Assembly: GCF_901827155.1 (NCBI RefSeq)
Contig: NZ_LR594659.1
Span: 558,001-622,000 of the forward strand
Direction: 5' to 3'
From: Variovorax sp. PBL-H6
Lineage (GTDB): Bacteria > Pseudomonadota > Gammaproteobacteria > Burkholderiales > Burkholderiaceae_C
Length of the DNA: 64,000 nt
In this document: positions 43,059 to 54,170 of the stretch, piece after piece
Position numbering within the stretch: position 1 is the first letter of the stretch
Layout of the letters: each line of letters starts with the position of its first letter
Notes under the pieces: model-generated
The model's database searches: none
The model's input: the letters and a program-made list of their open reading frames with translations, nothing else
What the model was told of the DNA's origin: nothing
Position numbers and translations under genes: made by a program

Positions 43059-43711
43059 TGCTGTCCCTGCCTGACGACTTCTGGTATTCGATCACCTGGT
43101 TCGGTGACAGCGGCTTCCTGTTGCCGGTCGCGGCCTGGATCGCCGTGTGGCTGGGAGTGCGGACGGCCACGCGGCCGATCGCATGGCGTTGGCTCGCGCT
43201 CTTCGGCGCTGCCGGCGCATTGGTAGCAGCTTCGAAGATCGCCTTCATGGGCTGGGGCATCGGCAGCGCCATGCTCAATTTCACCGGCATCAGCGGGCAC
43301 ACCATGCTGTCGGCCAGCATCTGGCCGGTCGCGTTCTGGCTGGTCGCCGCGCACTGGCAGCCACGTGTGCGCGCCGCCGCTGCTGCGCTCGGCTGGGCCT
43401 TTGCCGCCCTCATCGGGCTGTCGAGGCTGGCCATCTATGCCCATTCCAAGTCCGAGGTGGCGGCCGGCTTCCTGCTTGGCGCGGCGGTCAGTGGATTCTT
43501 CCTCTGGCGACAGAATCACCGGCCGCCTCGGCTCCACTGGGTCCTGCTGCTCATCAGCATCGTGTCGCCGCTGCTGTTCCTGCGCCCCGGCACGCCAGCG
43601 CCCACGCACGACGCGCTCGGGGTGATCGCCGTGCGGCTGGCCGGCACCGACCGGCCCTTCACGCGCGACGACCTGTTGCGGCGCCGTCAACAGCGCATCG
43701 GTACTGATTGA
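43058..43711 (+). CDS. PAP2-family membrane phosphatase
   Basis: The 217-residue protein has about six membrane helices and the phosphatase motifs SGHTML (second motif) and SRLAIYAHSKSEVAAGFLLG (third motif with Arg, His and following residues); the first KX6RP motif is degenerate. Targets may be phosphatidate or undecaprenyl diphosphate. Its ATG shares one base with the stop of the acyltransferase fusion, so the two are translated together; lipid remodelling is the shared theme. Confidence 0.82.
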   Translation: MLSLPDDFWYSITWFGDSGFLLPVAAWIAVWLGVRTATRPIAWRWLALFGAAGALVAASKIAFMGWGIGSAMLNFTGISGHTMLSASIWPVAFWLVAAHWQPRVRAAAAALGWAFAALIGLSRLAIYAHSKSEVAAGFLLGAAVSGFFLWRQNHRPPRLHWVLLLISIVSPLLFLRPGTPAPTHDALGVIAVRLAGTDRPFTRDDLLRRRQQRIGTD

Positions 43712-43814
43712 CGATACCGGCGGCGGCCAGATCCGCGACCGGTGCAGGAATTTGCGCCCTGCGGGGGCCGCGCGAACCATCATTCGCGCACCTTCACTAC
43801 GCCGCGAGGCATCC

Positions 43815-44300
43815 ATGCAACCCTCTCAGTCCATCGTCTCCATTCAGCGCGACACCCGCGCCTGGCAAGTCCAGGTCTGGATCTCCTTCGGCCTGGCCGT
43901 GTTCCTGTGTGCGACCGGCCTTGGCTGGCTACCGGGACAGGCGCTGGACCGGGCGTTCATGGTGATGGGCTACGTGTTCTGCCTGTCTGCTGCCTTCGTG
44001 CTCGCCAAGTTCGTGCGTGACAACCAGCATGGCGCGTCGCCCGGCGCCGGCGACACGCCGATGTGGAAGCTCGTGGTGTGGGGCGGCTTCTTCACCGCCA
44101 TGGGCCTGACCGGCTGGGGCCTGCTGCGCATGGAGATCAGCGAGACCTACAAGGCTTTCCTCGGCGTGAGCTGGGTGTTCCTGATCAGCAGTGCCTTCAC
44201 GCTGGCCAAGAGCCTGCGCGACCGCCATGAAGCCGACATCACCGAAGCGCGTCTGCAGGGCCGTCGCGAAGCCCGCGACGAAGTGGATCGAAGCGAATGA
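43815..44300 (+). CDS. YiaA/YiaB two-helix-domain inner-membrane protein
   Basis: The 161-residue protein has four hydrophobic helices in two pairs: AWQVQVWISFGLAVFLCATG with MVMGYVFCLSAAFVLAKFVR, and LVVWGGFFTAMGLTGWGLL with FLGVSWVFLISSAFTLAKSL. This duplication is the YiaAB domain pattern. It ends in a charged cytoplasmic tail. The function in E. coli is unknown. GCGAGGC precedes the ATG. Confidence 0.82.
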   Translation: MQPSQSIVSIQRDTRAWQVQVWISFGLAVFLCATGLGWLPGQALDRAFMVMGYVFCLSAAFVLAKFVRDNQHGASPGAGDTPMWKLVVWGGFFTAMGLTGWGLLRMEISETYKAFLGVSWVFLISSAFTLAKSLRDRHEADITEARLQGRREARDEVDRSE

Positions 44301-44341
44301 GCGCCGGGTCTCTCCCATCAATCTTTTCCGGAGAACACAAC

Positions 44342-44800
44342 ATGAAGAAGTCCTTTGTCGCGGCGTTGATCGCGGCCTGTGCCGCGCTCGTGGGCGCCTT
44401 TGCTCCGTTGCAGGCCCATGCGCAGAGCGACGCCTCGGCCGCACTGTCGATGCTTCCGGTGGCCTCGGTGATCGGGACCGCGTCGCTGGCCGGCAGCGCA
44501 GCCAGTGCGGTCGTGGCCGTGCCGGCGGCGCTGTCGGTGGCCGGGGCGGCGCTCACCGTGGTGGCGGTGGAGGCGTCCGTGGACGGCACGGTCTATCTGC
44601 TGGAGCGCGCTTCCGACGGCGCGCGCGCCAGCGTCAAGGTCATGGGGCGCGTCGTTCATGGCAGCGTCGTGGTGACCGGTACGGTGGTGACGGTGAGCGT
44701 GATCGGCACTGGCGTCGTGCTATCGGCGGCTGGCGAGGTGCTCGCCTTCGTGCCGAACGCCATCGGCCGCGCGCTGCTCTACAACGAGAGGCTGTCGTGA
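44342..44800 (+). CDS. Exported hydrophobic small protein (STM0539-like)
   Basis: The 152-residue protein has a clean signal peptide (MKKSFVAALIAACAALVGAF, cleavage near AHAQSD), followed by an Ala/Val/Gly-rich core with two long hydrophobic segments. It resembles the uncharacterised Salmonella STM0539 type. It is followed by a DUF2145 gene with GTGA overlap, and such pairs seem to go together. GGAG lies 10 bases before the ATG. No function can be given. Confidence 0.65.
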   Translation: MKKSFVAALIAACAALVGAFAPLQAHAQSDASAALSMLPVASVIGTASLAGSAASAVVAVPAALSVAGAALTVVAVEASVDGTVYLLERASDGARASVKVMGRVVHGSVVVTGTVVTVSVIGTGVVLSAAGEVLAFVPNAIGRALLYNERLS

Positions 44801-45681
44801 AACGGATCCCCACCAACTTCGGCAGCTATGAGACCGAGTACCGCAGCCGCATGTCGCGCGCACGGCGCGGGCTGCGGGCGGTGATGCACCTGCTCGCGGC
44901 CGCGACGGCGGTGGTGCTGGCGGGCCTCTTCCTGTTCCCGCTCAACGCGCACGCGGGCCGGTCCTGCGAGGAACACCGGCTGGCCGCAGCTTCGATCATC
45001 AAGGGCATGGAGCTCGCGCAGCGCACCGCGCAGCAACTGGATGCCAGCGGCGCGCAGGTAGTGCTGCTGGCGAGAGCGGGGCAGGACCTGGGCAAGTACG
45101 GGCTGCGCTACTCCCACATGGGCCTTGCCTACAAGACCGAGGCAGGGGCCTGGCGCGTGGTGCACAAGCTCAATCAGTGCAACACCGCGACGGCGGCGAT
45201 CTACCGCCAGGGACTGGGCGAGTTCTTCCTTGACGACCTGTGGCGCAACGAAGCGGCCTGGGTGGTGCCGACGCCGGATGTGCAGGCGCACCTGCGGGCT
45301 GCGCTCGATGAATCAGCGTTGCGCATCACCCGGTTGCATACGGCGCCCTACAGCATCGTGAGCTATGCCTGGGGCGACAGGTACCAGCAGTCGAACCAGT
45401 GGGCCATCGAGACGCTCGCCGCGGCAATGGAGCCGGCGACCATCCTTACGCGCGGGCAAGCGCAGGCATGGTTGAAGTTCAAGGGCTACGAGCCCACCAC
45501 GCTTAAGCTCGGGCCGCTGACGCGGCTCGGCGGCCGCCTCGGCGCGGCCAACGTGGCCTTTGACGACCATCCGAACGAGAAGCGCTTTTCCGACCGCATC
45601 GAGACCGTGACGGTCGACTCGGTCTTCGCCTGGCTACCGCGCGCAGGGCTCGGGGCGGCGCCTGTGGTGCTCAGGCTCTAA
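44797..45681 (+). CDS. DUF2145 family exported protein
   Basis: The 294-residue protein has an N-terminal membrane/signal segment (about 30-53, ending AHAGRSCEEH) and the DUF2145 domain with RYSHMGLAYKTEAGAWRVVH and YRQGLGEFFLDDL. Cys and His in these parts recall NlpC/P60-like or YiiX-type peptidases, but I cannot confirm a triad. The GTG start (44797) overlaps the upstream stop; ATG 44851 is an alternative. It should be periplasmic. Confidence 0.72.
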   Translation: MKRIPTNFGSYETEYRSRMSRARRGLRAVMHLLAAATAVVLAGLFLFPLNAHAGRSCEEHRLAAASIIKGMELAQRTAQQLDASGAQVVLLARAGQDLGKYGLRYSHMGLAYKTEAGAWRVVHKLNQCNTATAAIYRQGLGEFFLDDLWRNEAAWVVPTPDVQAHLRAALDESALRITRLHTAPYSIVSYAWGDRYQQSNQWAIETLAAAMEPATILTRGQAQAWLKFKGYEPTTLKLGPLTRLGGRLGAANVAFDDHPNEKRFSDRIETVTVDSVFAWLPRAGLGAAPVVLRL

Positions 45682-45709
45682 TGCGGCAGTTCCAGAAACG
45701 AGGAGTGAA

Positions 45710-46801
45710 ATGAGCAGTAAATCCCTGCGCCTGTCCGAGAAGTGGTTCCGCCGCGGCCTGTGGGTGGTAGCGCTCGTGTTCGCAAGCTTCCTGATCGGGC
45801 TTGGCAGCACCATCGTGGGCGATCTGCCGCGGGTCGAGCGCACATTGACGCTCGACGACTTCATCGACCGCCCGGCCGCCGAGCCGCTGCGCCAGACCAT
45901 CCGGGCCAGCCAGCGAACCGAGCAGGAGTCCACGCGCGAGCGCGAGCAGGCCGAACTCGCGCTGCTCGCTGCACAGCAAGCCAGCCGCGCGGCGCGCGAG
46001 ACCTTCGGCAACTGGCTGGCCACGCGGCGCGTCACCGCGCAGCCCGACCAGGACAGCGAGCTCATCGCTCGCACCAAGGCGCTCGATGCGCTGAAGGGCA
46101 AGGAAGACGAAGCGCAGCGCGCCGTTGGGACGCAGCGCCAGATTGCGCTCGACGCCCGCCAGGCGCGCCAGGCCGCGCAGGAGAAGCTCGCGGCACTGGA
46201 GGAGACGGCGCGCAAGGCGCTCGAGGCGGAGAACCGGCGCGTCGAGTTGCGCGTGTTCGGCTACCGGCTGGCGCTCACCCTGCCGCTCCTGGTGGTCGCG
46301 GGCTGGCTGTTCGCGAAGAAGCGCAAGAGCACCTGGTGGCCCTTCGTCTGGGGCTTCATCTTCTTTGCGCTGTTCGCCTTCTTCGTCGAGCTCGTGCCCT
46401 ACCTGCCGAGCTACGGAGGCTATGTGCGGTACGCGGTGGGCATCGTGCTGACCGTGCTGGTGGGGCGCTACGCGATCATCGCGCTCAACCGCTACCTCGC
46501 ACGCCAGAAGCTGGCCGAGGCGCAGCCCGACATGGTGCGGCGCAACGAGCTGAGTTACGACACCGCCCTCGCGCGGCTTGCCAAGAGCGTCTGCCCCGGC
46601 TGCGAACGGCCGGTGGATCTCAAGAACACCGAGATCGACTTCTGCCCGCATTGCGGCATCGGCCTGTTCGACCATTGCCGCGCGTGCAAGGCGCGCAAGA
46701 GCGCTTTCTCCCTCTTCTGCCATGCCTGCGGGACCGCTGCGGCAGTGCCTCTGCCAGCCGGTGTACCGCCGCTTCAGGTCCAGCCCGCGTCAACCACGTA
46801 G
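45710..46801 (+). CDS. Membrane protein with coiled coil and C-terminal zinc ribbons
   Basis: The 363-residue protein has an N-terminal membrane segment (about 17-37), a charged coiled coil (about 65-175), three further membrane helices (about 184-263), and a cytoplasmic end with four CxxC pairs: CPGC, CPHC, CRAC and CHAC, arranged as double zinc ribbon. Its role is unknown; it might assist a membrane complex. It lies 28 bases behind DUF2145 and overlaps the convergent SDR gene by 28 bases. Confidence 0.75.
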   Translation: MSSKSLRLSEKWFRRGLWVVALVFASFLIGLGSTIVGDLPRVERTLTLDDFIDRPAAEPLRQTIRASQRTEQESTREREQAELALLAAQQASRAARETFGNWLATRRVTAQPDQDSELIARTKALDALKGKEDEAQRAVGTQRQIALDARQARQAAQEKLAALEETARKALEAENRRVELRVFGYRLALTLPLLVVAGWLFAKKRKSTWWPFVWGFIFFALFAFFVELVPYLPSYGGYVRYAVGIVLTVLVGRYAIIALNRYLARQKLAEAQPDMVRRNELSYDTALARLAKSVCPGCERPVDLKNTEIDFCPHCGIGLFDHCRACKARKSAFSLFCHACGTAAAVPLPAGVPPLQVQPASTT

Positions 46802-47550
46802 TCCTGCGCGCTGCACATCCTCGAATCGTCGGCCGCGAGAAAGAGTGCCATGCTGGCGATGTCCTCGGCCCTCACGCGGCCGGGCAGGCACTGCGCGGCG
46901 TCGATCTGGGCCTCTGACTCGGGCTTGACCCACAGTTTCAGCTGGCGCTCGGTCATCACCCAGCCGGGCACGATGGAGTTGACGCGGATGTTGGCCTTGC
47001 CGAGGTCGCGTGCCAGGGAGCGCGTGAGGCCTCGCGCGGCGGCCTTGCAGGCCTGGTAGACCGGATAGCCGGCGCCCTTGATCATCCAGCTGATCGAGCC
47101 GAAGTTGATGATCGAGCCGCCGCCGGCCGCGCGCATGTCCTCGGCCACCGCCTGCGCAGCAAAAAACTGGTGCTTGAAGTTGATCGCCACCAGCGCATCG
47201 AAATCCTCGCTCGTGACATCGGCCATGTCGTGGCGCCGATCGTTGGCGGCGTTGTTGAGCAGCACGCGGATCGGCCCGAAGCGCGCACGGGTTGCGGCAA
47301 TCGCCGCTTGCAGTGCGGCGACGTCGGTCACATCGCACTCGCAAAAGAGCACCGCGTTGTCGCCCTGCAGGGTGTTCGCCAGTGCCTGGCCCGCCGCGAC
47401 ATCGATATCGCAGAAGCCGACATTCGCGCCTTGCGCATGGAAGGCACGCACCAGCGCTTCGCCGATGCCGGTGGCGCCACCGGAGATGAAAACGCTGCGG
47501 CCCGCGAGCGATGGATAGCGCGCCGAATAGGTGGAGTTCGTTGCCGTCAT
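46774..47550 (-). CDS. Short-chain dehydrogenase/reductase
   Basis: The 258-residue NAD(P)-dependent enzyme has the nucleotide motif GGATGIG (24-30), NNAAN (about 95), and the active-site Ser, Tyr and Lys in SISWMIKGAGYPVYQACKAA, with the C-terminal VVDAGWT typical for SDRs. An Asp (CDID) after beta-2 favours NAD. The unusual LWVKPESEAQ insertion matches xylose or arabinose dehydrogenase-like members, which is only suggestive. ATG 47550 is the last Met before the Rossmann fold. Confidence 0.9.
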   Translation of the reverse strand: MTATNSTYSARYPSLAGRSVFISGGATGIGEALVRAFHAQGANVGFCDIDVAAGQALANTLQGDNAVLFCECDVTDVAALQAAIAATRARFGPIRVLLNNAANDRRHDMADVTSEDFDALVAINFKHQFFAAQAVAEDMRAAGGGSIINFGSISWMIKGAGYPVYQACKAAARGLTRSLARDLGKANIRVNSIVPGWVMTERQLKLWVKPESEAQIDAAQCLPGRVRAEDIASMALFLAADDSRMCSAQDYVVDAGWT

Positions 47551-47732
47551 GGTCAGGTTCCGTGCGAGTGGAGAGGGCTGCCGCGACTTGGGCGGCAGAG
47601 TGATTCTCTCCGCCGTGGTCGGCGCGTGCCAGTTGCACCCACAGGCCTTGCATGCGGCGTATGGCTTAGGTCGTGTTCCCACGCGCGCGGCTTCTGACTA
47701 CGCTCGATTCCTTCGATACGAGACGTGCAACC

Positions 47733-47909
47733 ATGTTCAGCCAGCTCCTTCGCCGCCACGCCGCTGCCGGCCTTTACCTTGCATCGGTAGCCGCCGCCTT
47801 GCTGTCGGCGGCTAGCCTGGTCGCCAATGCCAAGGAACCGGACGAGATCCACCTGTTCGAGGCTCACATCGCGCCGCTGGTCTTCGAGACCCCAGGCACC
47901 GCGGAGTAG
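47733..47909 (+). CDS. Hypothetical 58-residue membrane-anchored small protein
   Basis: The frame gives MFSQLLRRHAAAGLYLASV, a hydrophobic run and an acidic tail (EPDEIHLFEAHIAPLVFE). It has high third-position GC and no overlap with known genes; it ends 1 base before the tgt stop codon on the opposite strand. No strong ribosome site is seen. It may be real but I cannot name it. Confidence 0.4.
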   Translation: MFSQLLRRHAAAGLYLASVAAALLSAASLVANAKEPDEIHLFEAHIAPLVFETPGTAE

Positions 47910-47910
47910 C

Positions 47911-50138
<2,228 letters not shown>

Positions 50139-50213
50139 GAGTCTTGAGGGCCGGACGGACCCGTGCCAAGGAGGCAATGGGAGGGAAGCGGGAGAGGCGG
50201 GCAGAATTGTCCC

Positions 50214-52322
50214 ATGCCCGCCACTGCCAAGTCCTTGCCACCGGAAGAGCCCGCACAAACCGCGGCGCCCGGCGCCGGCCTGAGCGCGGTGCAGCGCGCG
50301 CTCCGCAAGCTGGGCCTGGTGCGGGACATCGATTTCGCGCTCTACCTGCCGATGCGCTACGAGGACGAGACCCGGGTCGTTCGGCTCGCGGACACGCGCG
50401 ATGGCGACATGGCGCAGATCGAGGCGATGGTGATCGAGTGCGAGGTGGTCTTTCGCCCACGCCGCCAGCTGATCGTGACGGTGGACGACGGCAGCGACAC
50501 CTGCCAGCTGCGCTTCTTCAACTTCTATCCCTCGCAACAGAAGCAGCTGGCGGTGGGCGCAAGGGTGCGCGTGCGCGGTGAAGTGAGGGGCGGCTTTGTC
50601 GGGCGGCAGATGATGCATCCGAACGTCAAGGCGGCCGGCACGGAGTTGCCCGAAGCACTGACACCGGTGTACTCGACGATCGCGGGTCTGCCGCAGCCCG
50701 TGCTGCGGCGGGAAGTGCGCTCCGGACTTGCTCGCGCTGTGCTCGACGAAACGATTCCTGCTGCCGACATTCCGGATGGGGCCTGGGATTTGCGGCGTGC
50801 GCTCCATTTTCTGCACTACCCGGCTCCCGACGTCGCGATGGCCACGCTGGAGGATCACAGCCATCCGGCATGGCAGCGGTTGAAGGCCGACGAGCTGCTG
50901 GCGCAGCAGCTGTCACAGCTGCAGGCGCGGCAAGCCCGCGCGGTGCAAAGGGCGCCAGTGCTGGCGGCGGTGCCCACCAAAGACGCGTTGGGCGATGTGC
51001 TGCGGGCTGCCTTGCCCTTCGCCCTGACGGGTGCCCAGCAGCGCGTGGTGGAAGAGATCGTCCATGACCTGGCTCGCGAGGTGCCGATGCACCGGCTGCT
51101 GCAGGGCGATGTGGGCTCCGGCAAGACCGTCGTCGCGGCGCTTGCCGCCGCCCGTTGCATCGACGCGGGCCACCAGTGCGCGCTGATGGCGCCCACCGAG
51201 ATCCTGGCAGCCCAGCATTTCGGCAAGTTGGTCGGGTGGCTCGATCCGCTGCTGGCAGAGCGCGGCCTACGGGTGGCTTGGCTCACCGGCAGCCAGAAGA
51301 AGAAAGAGCGCGACGCAATGTCGGCCGCGGCCGAGAACGGCGAGGCCGCGCTGGTGATCGGCACGCATGCGGTGATCTCGGAGAAGGTGCGCTTCCGGCG
51401 GCTGGCGCTGGCGATCATCGACGAGCAGCACCGCTTCGGTGTCGCGCAGCGCCTGGCTCTGCGAGGCAAAGCCGGCGGGCAGCTGGAACCTCACCTGCTG
51501 ATGATGAGCGCCACCCCCATCCCGCGCACCCTGGCGATGAGCTACTACGCCGATCTCGACGTCTCCACCCTCGATGAGCTTCCGCCGGGCCGCACGCCCA
51601 TCGTCACCAAGCTGGTGGCCGAGCACCGGCGCGACGAGGTCGTCGACCGCATCCGCGTCCAACTCGAGCAGGGCCGGCAGGTCTACTGGGTTTGCCCCCT
51701 GATCGAGGAAAGCGAGGCCGTCGACCTGCGCAACGCCACCGAGACCCGCGACGAGCTCGCCGCGGCGCTGGGGGATCAAGTCGGCGTCGGGCTCCTGCAT
51801 TCGCGCATGCCGACGGCCGAAAAACAGGCCGTGATGGAAAGCTTCACCGCCAACAGGCTGCAGGTGCTGGTCAGCACCACCGTGATCGAGGTTGGCGTCG
51901 ATGTTCCCAATGCTTCGCTGATGGTGATCGAGCATGCCGAGCGTTTCGGACTCTCGCAGCTGCATCAGCTTCGCGGGCGCGTGGGCCGCGGCGCGGCGGC
52001 CTCGGCGTGTGTCCTGCTCTACGCACCGAACGAGGGCGGCCGCGTCGGGGAGGCCGCGCGACAGAGGCTCAAGGCCATGGCCGAGACCAGCGACGGCTTC
52101 GAGATCGCGCGGCGCGACCTCGACATCCGCGGCCCCGGGGAGTTCCTCGGCGCACGCCAGTCAGGCGCACCGTTGCTGCGCTTCGCGGACCTCAGCACCG
52201 ACGTCCTGCTGCTCGACTGGGCTCGCGCCGTGGCCCCGCGCATGCTGGACCGGCATGCCGAGCTGGCTGAGAAGCACATCGACCGGTGGCTGGGCAGCAA
52301 AGCCGAATACCTCAAGGCCTGA
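50214..52322 (+). CDS. recG: ATP-dependent DNA helicase RecG
   Basis: The 702-residue helicase moves Holliday junctions and rescues stalled forks. It has an N-terminal OB/wedge domain (about 65-150, [20 protein letters not shown]), Walker A GDVGSGKT (298-305), the DEQH box in IIDEQHRFG, and the C-terminal helicase motifs [14 protein letters not shown] and [12 protein letters not shown] 50214 is preceded by a -10-like CAGAAT at 50202, so the mRNA may be leaderless; GTG 50163 is a longer choice. Confidence 0.97.
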   Translation: MPATAKSLPPEEPAQTAAPGAGLSAVQRALRKLGLVRDIDFALYLPMRYEDETRVVRLADTRDGDMAQIEAMVIECEVVFRPRRQLIVTVDDGSDTCQLRFFNFYPSQQKQLAVGARVRVRGEVRGGFVGRQMMHPNVKAAGTELPEALTPVYSTIAGLPQPVLRREVRSGLARAVLDETIPAADIPDGAWDLRRALHFLHYPAPDVAMATLEDHSHPAWQRLKADELLAQQLSQLQARQARAVQRAPVLAAVPTKDALGDVLRAALPFALTGAQQRVVEEIVHDLAREVPMHRLLQGDVGSGKTVVAALAAARCIDAGHQCALMAPTEILAAQHFGKLVGWLDPLLAERGLRVAWLTGSQKKKERDAMSAAAENGEAALVIGTHAVISEKVRFRRLALAIIDEQHRFGVAQRLALRGKAGGQLEPHLLMMSATPIPRTLAMSYYADLDVSTLDELPPGRTPIVTKLVAEHRRDEVVDRIRVQLEQGRQVYWVCPLIEESEAVDLRNATETRDELAAALGDQVGVGLLHSRMPTAEKQAVMESFTANRLQVLVSTTVIEVGVDVPNASLMVIEHAERFGLSQLHQLRGRVGRGAAASACVLLYAPNEGGRVGEAARQRLKAMAETSDGFEIARRDLDIRGPGEFLGARQSGAPLLRFADLSTDVLLLDWARAVAPRMLDRHAELAEKHIDRWLGSKAEYLKA

Positions 52323-52345
52323 ATGCAGGCAATGGGGCGATGCTC

Positions 52346-52384
52346 CCGACAGCTTTGGGAGCTCTTGCGCATAATTGACGCAAG
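52346..52384 (+). promoter_or_regulatory. oxyR promoter with inverted repeat around the -10
   Basis: A -35-like CCGACA (52346-52351) and a -10 CATAAT (52370-52375) are 18 bases apart. The arms CTTGCG (52364-52369) and CGCAAG (52379-52384) frame the -10, which suits autorepression. A stem GCTCCC/GGGAGC (52342-52347 with 52357-52362) overlaps it and may end recG transcription. Confidence 0.45.
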
Positions 52385-52386
52385 CT

Positions 52387-53358
52387 ATGACCCTCACGGA
52401 ACTCAAATACATCGTTGCGGTCGCGCGCGAGCGGCATTTCGGCAAGGCGGCCGAGGCCTGCTACGTATCTCAACCCACCCTCTCGGTCGCGATCAAGAAG
52501 CTGGAGGACGAGCTCGAGGTCAAGCTCTTCGAGCGCAGCGCGGGCGAGGTCACGGTCACCCCTCTGGGCGAGCAGATCGTGCAGCAGGCGCAGAGCGTGC
52601 TTGACCAGGCCGCCAGCATCAAGGAGATCGCCAAGCGAGGAAAGGACCCGCTGTCGGGGCCGCTCAATCTGGGTGTGATCTACACGATCGGCCCCTACCT
52701 GCTGCCGGACCTGGTGCGCCAGAACATCGCGCGCACCCCGCAGATGCCGCTGGTACTGCAGGAGAACTTCACCGTCAAGCTGCTGGAGATGCTGCGTGCC
52801 GGGGAGATCGACTGCGCGATCATGGCCGAGCCCTTCCCGGATGCCGGACTTGCGGTGGCGCAGCTGTACGACGAGCCCTTCATGGCTGCCGTTCCCATCC
52901 ACCATCCGCTGGCAGAGCGCGAGTCCGTGAGCTCCGACGAGCTCAAGAAGGAGACCATGCTGCTGCTCGGCACGGGCCATTGCTTTCGCGACCATGTGCT
53001 CGAGGTCTGTCCGGAGTTCGCACGCTTCTCGAGCGATGCCGAGGGCATTCGCAAGAGCTTCGAAGGCTCCTCGCTGGAGACCATCAAGCACATGGTGGCG
53101 GCTGGCATGGGCGTGACGCTGGTGCCGCGATTGTCGGTGCCGGCCGATGCGCTGAAGCCCCGCGCCGCGAAGGGCCGGGGCAGAGAGCCCGAGCAAATCG
53201 TGCGCTACCTCCCCGTGCGCGACCTGCAGGGCGGCGAGCCGCCGACGCGCCGCGTGGTGCTGGCCTGGCGCCGCAGCTTTACTCGCTACGAGGCCATCGC
53301 CGCGCTGCGAAACGCGATCTACGCCTGCGAGCTGCCGGGCGTGAGACGGCTCTCGTAG
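52387..53358 (+). CDS. oxyR: Hydrogen-peroxide-sensing LysR regulator OxyR
   Basis: The 323-residue protein has the LysR helix-turn-helix (ELKYIVAVARERHFGKAAEA, VSQPTLSVAIKKLEDELEVK) and the redox loop GTGHCFRDHVLEVCPEF. Its cysteines are residues 199 and 208, the same numbers as in E. coli OxyR, so peroxide sensing by disulfide is very likely. The dps gene follows 141 bases downstream. ATG 52387 is chosen; a TTG 12 bases earlier is unlikely. Confidence 0.95.
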   Translation: MTLTELKYIVAVARERHFGKAAEACYVSQPTLSVAIKKLEDELEVKLFERSAGEVTVTPLGEQIVQQAQSVLDQAASIKEIAKRGKDPLSGPLNLGVIYTIGPYLLPDLVRQNIARTPQMPLVLQENFTVKLLEMLRAGEIDCAIMAEPFPDAGLAVAQLYDEPFMAAVPIHHPLAERESVSSDELKKETMLLLGTGHCFRDHVLEVCPEFARFSSDAEGIRKSFEGSSLETIKHMVAAGMGVTLVPRLSVPADALKPRAAKGRGREPEQIVRYLPVRDLQGGEPPTRRVVLAWRRSFTRYEAIAALRNAIYACELPGVRRLS

Positions 53359-53417
53359 CTGCCGCGCTCGGCCGCCGAACTCCACCATCTCTGGCAGGCG
53401 GCGACGCAATCGCCGCG

Positions 53418-53460
53418 ATAGAGTGCGGCTGTTGCGAAGCCGGCGTTTGGCTTTTAAAGT
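53418..53460 (+). promoter_or_regulatory. dps promoter with OxyR-like half site
   Basis: TTGCGA (53432-53437) and TAAAGT (53455-53460) are spaced by 17 bases. Just before the -35 is ATAG-N7-CTGT (53418-53432), which matches half of the OxyR consensus ATAG-N7-CTAT. Contact with RNA polymerase at this place would activate dps. Confidence 0.45.
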
Positions 53461-53499
53461 TTCTTCCGGTTCAACAACCTCGAAGAAAGAATCCTCGCC

Positions 53500-54093
53500 A
53501 TGGCCAAAGTCGACAAGAAGTCCAAGTCCGCCTTCGGCAACGCGCCGGCCGCCTCCGCCGGCAAGGTGCCCAACAAGGGCGGTACGCTCGTGGCACAGGA
53601 ATCGGGCGGCCGCAATGCGCCGATCATCAACATCGGCATCGAGAGTGAGGACCGTGCCGCCATCGCGGAAGGCTTGAGTCGCGTGCTGGCGGACACGTAC
53701 ACGCTCTATCTCACGACGCACAACTTCCACTGGAACGTGACGGGGCCGCATTTCAACTCGCTGCATGCAATGTTCATGGAGCAGTACACGGAGCTGTGGG
53801 GCGCCACCGATGTGATCGCCGAGCGCATCCGTGCGCTGGGGCACTACGCACCGGGCTCCTATGCCGAGTTCAGCAATATCGCGACCGTGCCCGACGTGCC
53901 CAAGGACCCGCCCAAGGCAATGGAGATGGTGCGCATACTCGTGAAGGGTCACGAGACGGTCTCCCGCATCGCGCGCGAGTTCATCCCCGTGGCCGAGGAG
54001 GCCGGCGACGATCCCACTGCCGACATGCTGACTGCGCGCTGCACCGTGCACGACCAGACGGCCTGGATGTTGCGTTCGCTGCTCGAAGACTGA
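53500..54093 (+). CDS. dps: Dps-type ferritin-like DNA-protecting protein
   Basis: The 197-residue protein forms a dodecameric iron-oxidising shell. The ferroxidase site is visible in [20 protein letters not shown] (His residues) and [19 protein letters not shown] (Asp and Glu). An N-terminal extension of about 45 residues rich in Lys and Gly may bind DNA. It stands behind oxyR and carries a promoter with an OxyR-like half site. GAAAG lies upstream of the ATG. Confidence 0.95.
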   Translation: MAKVDKKSKSAFGNAPAASAGKVPNKGGTLVAQESGGRNAPIINIGIESEDRAAIAEGLSRVLADTYTLYLTTHNFHWNVTGPHFNSLHAMFMEQYTELWGATDVIAERIRALGHYAPGSYAEFSNIATVPDVPKDPPKAMEMVRILVKGHETVSRIAREFIPVAEEAGDDPTADMLTARCTVHDQTAWMLRSLLED

Positions 54094-54170
54094 GCTGCCT
54101 CCCGGGCCGCGGCGCTTCGCGCAGGGGCCGCAAGTGGCCTTCTTTTGGGGCCGTGGCGCAAAATCGCGGC

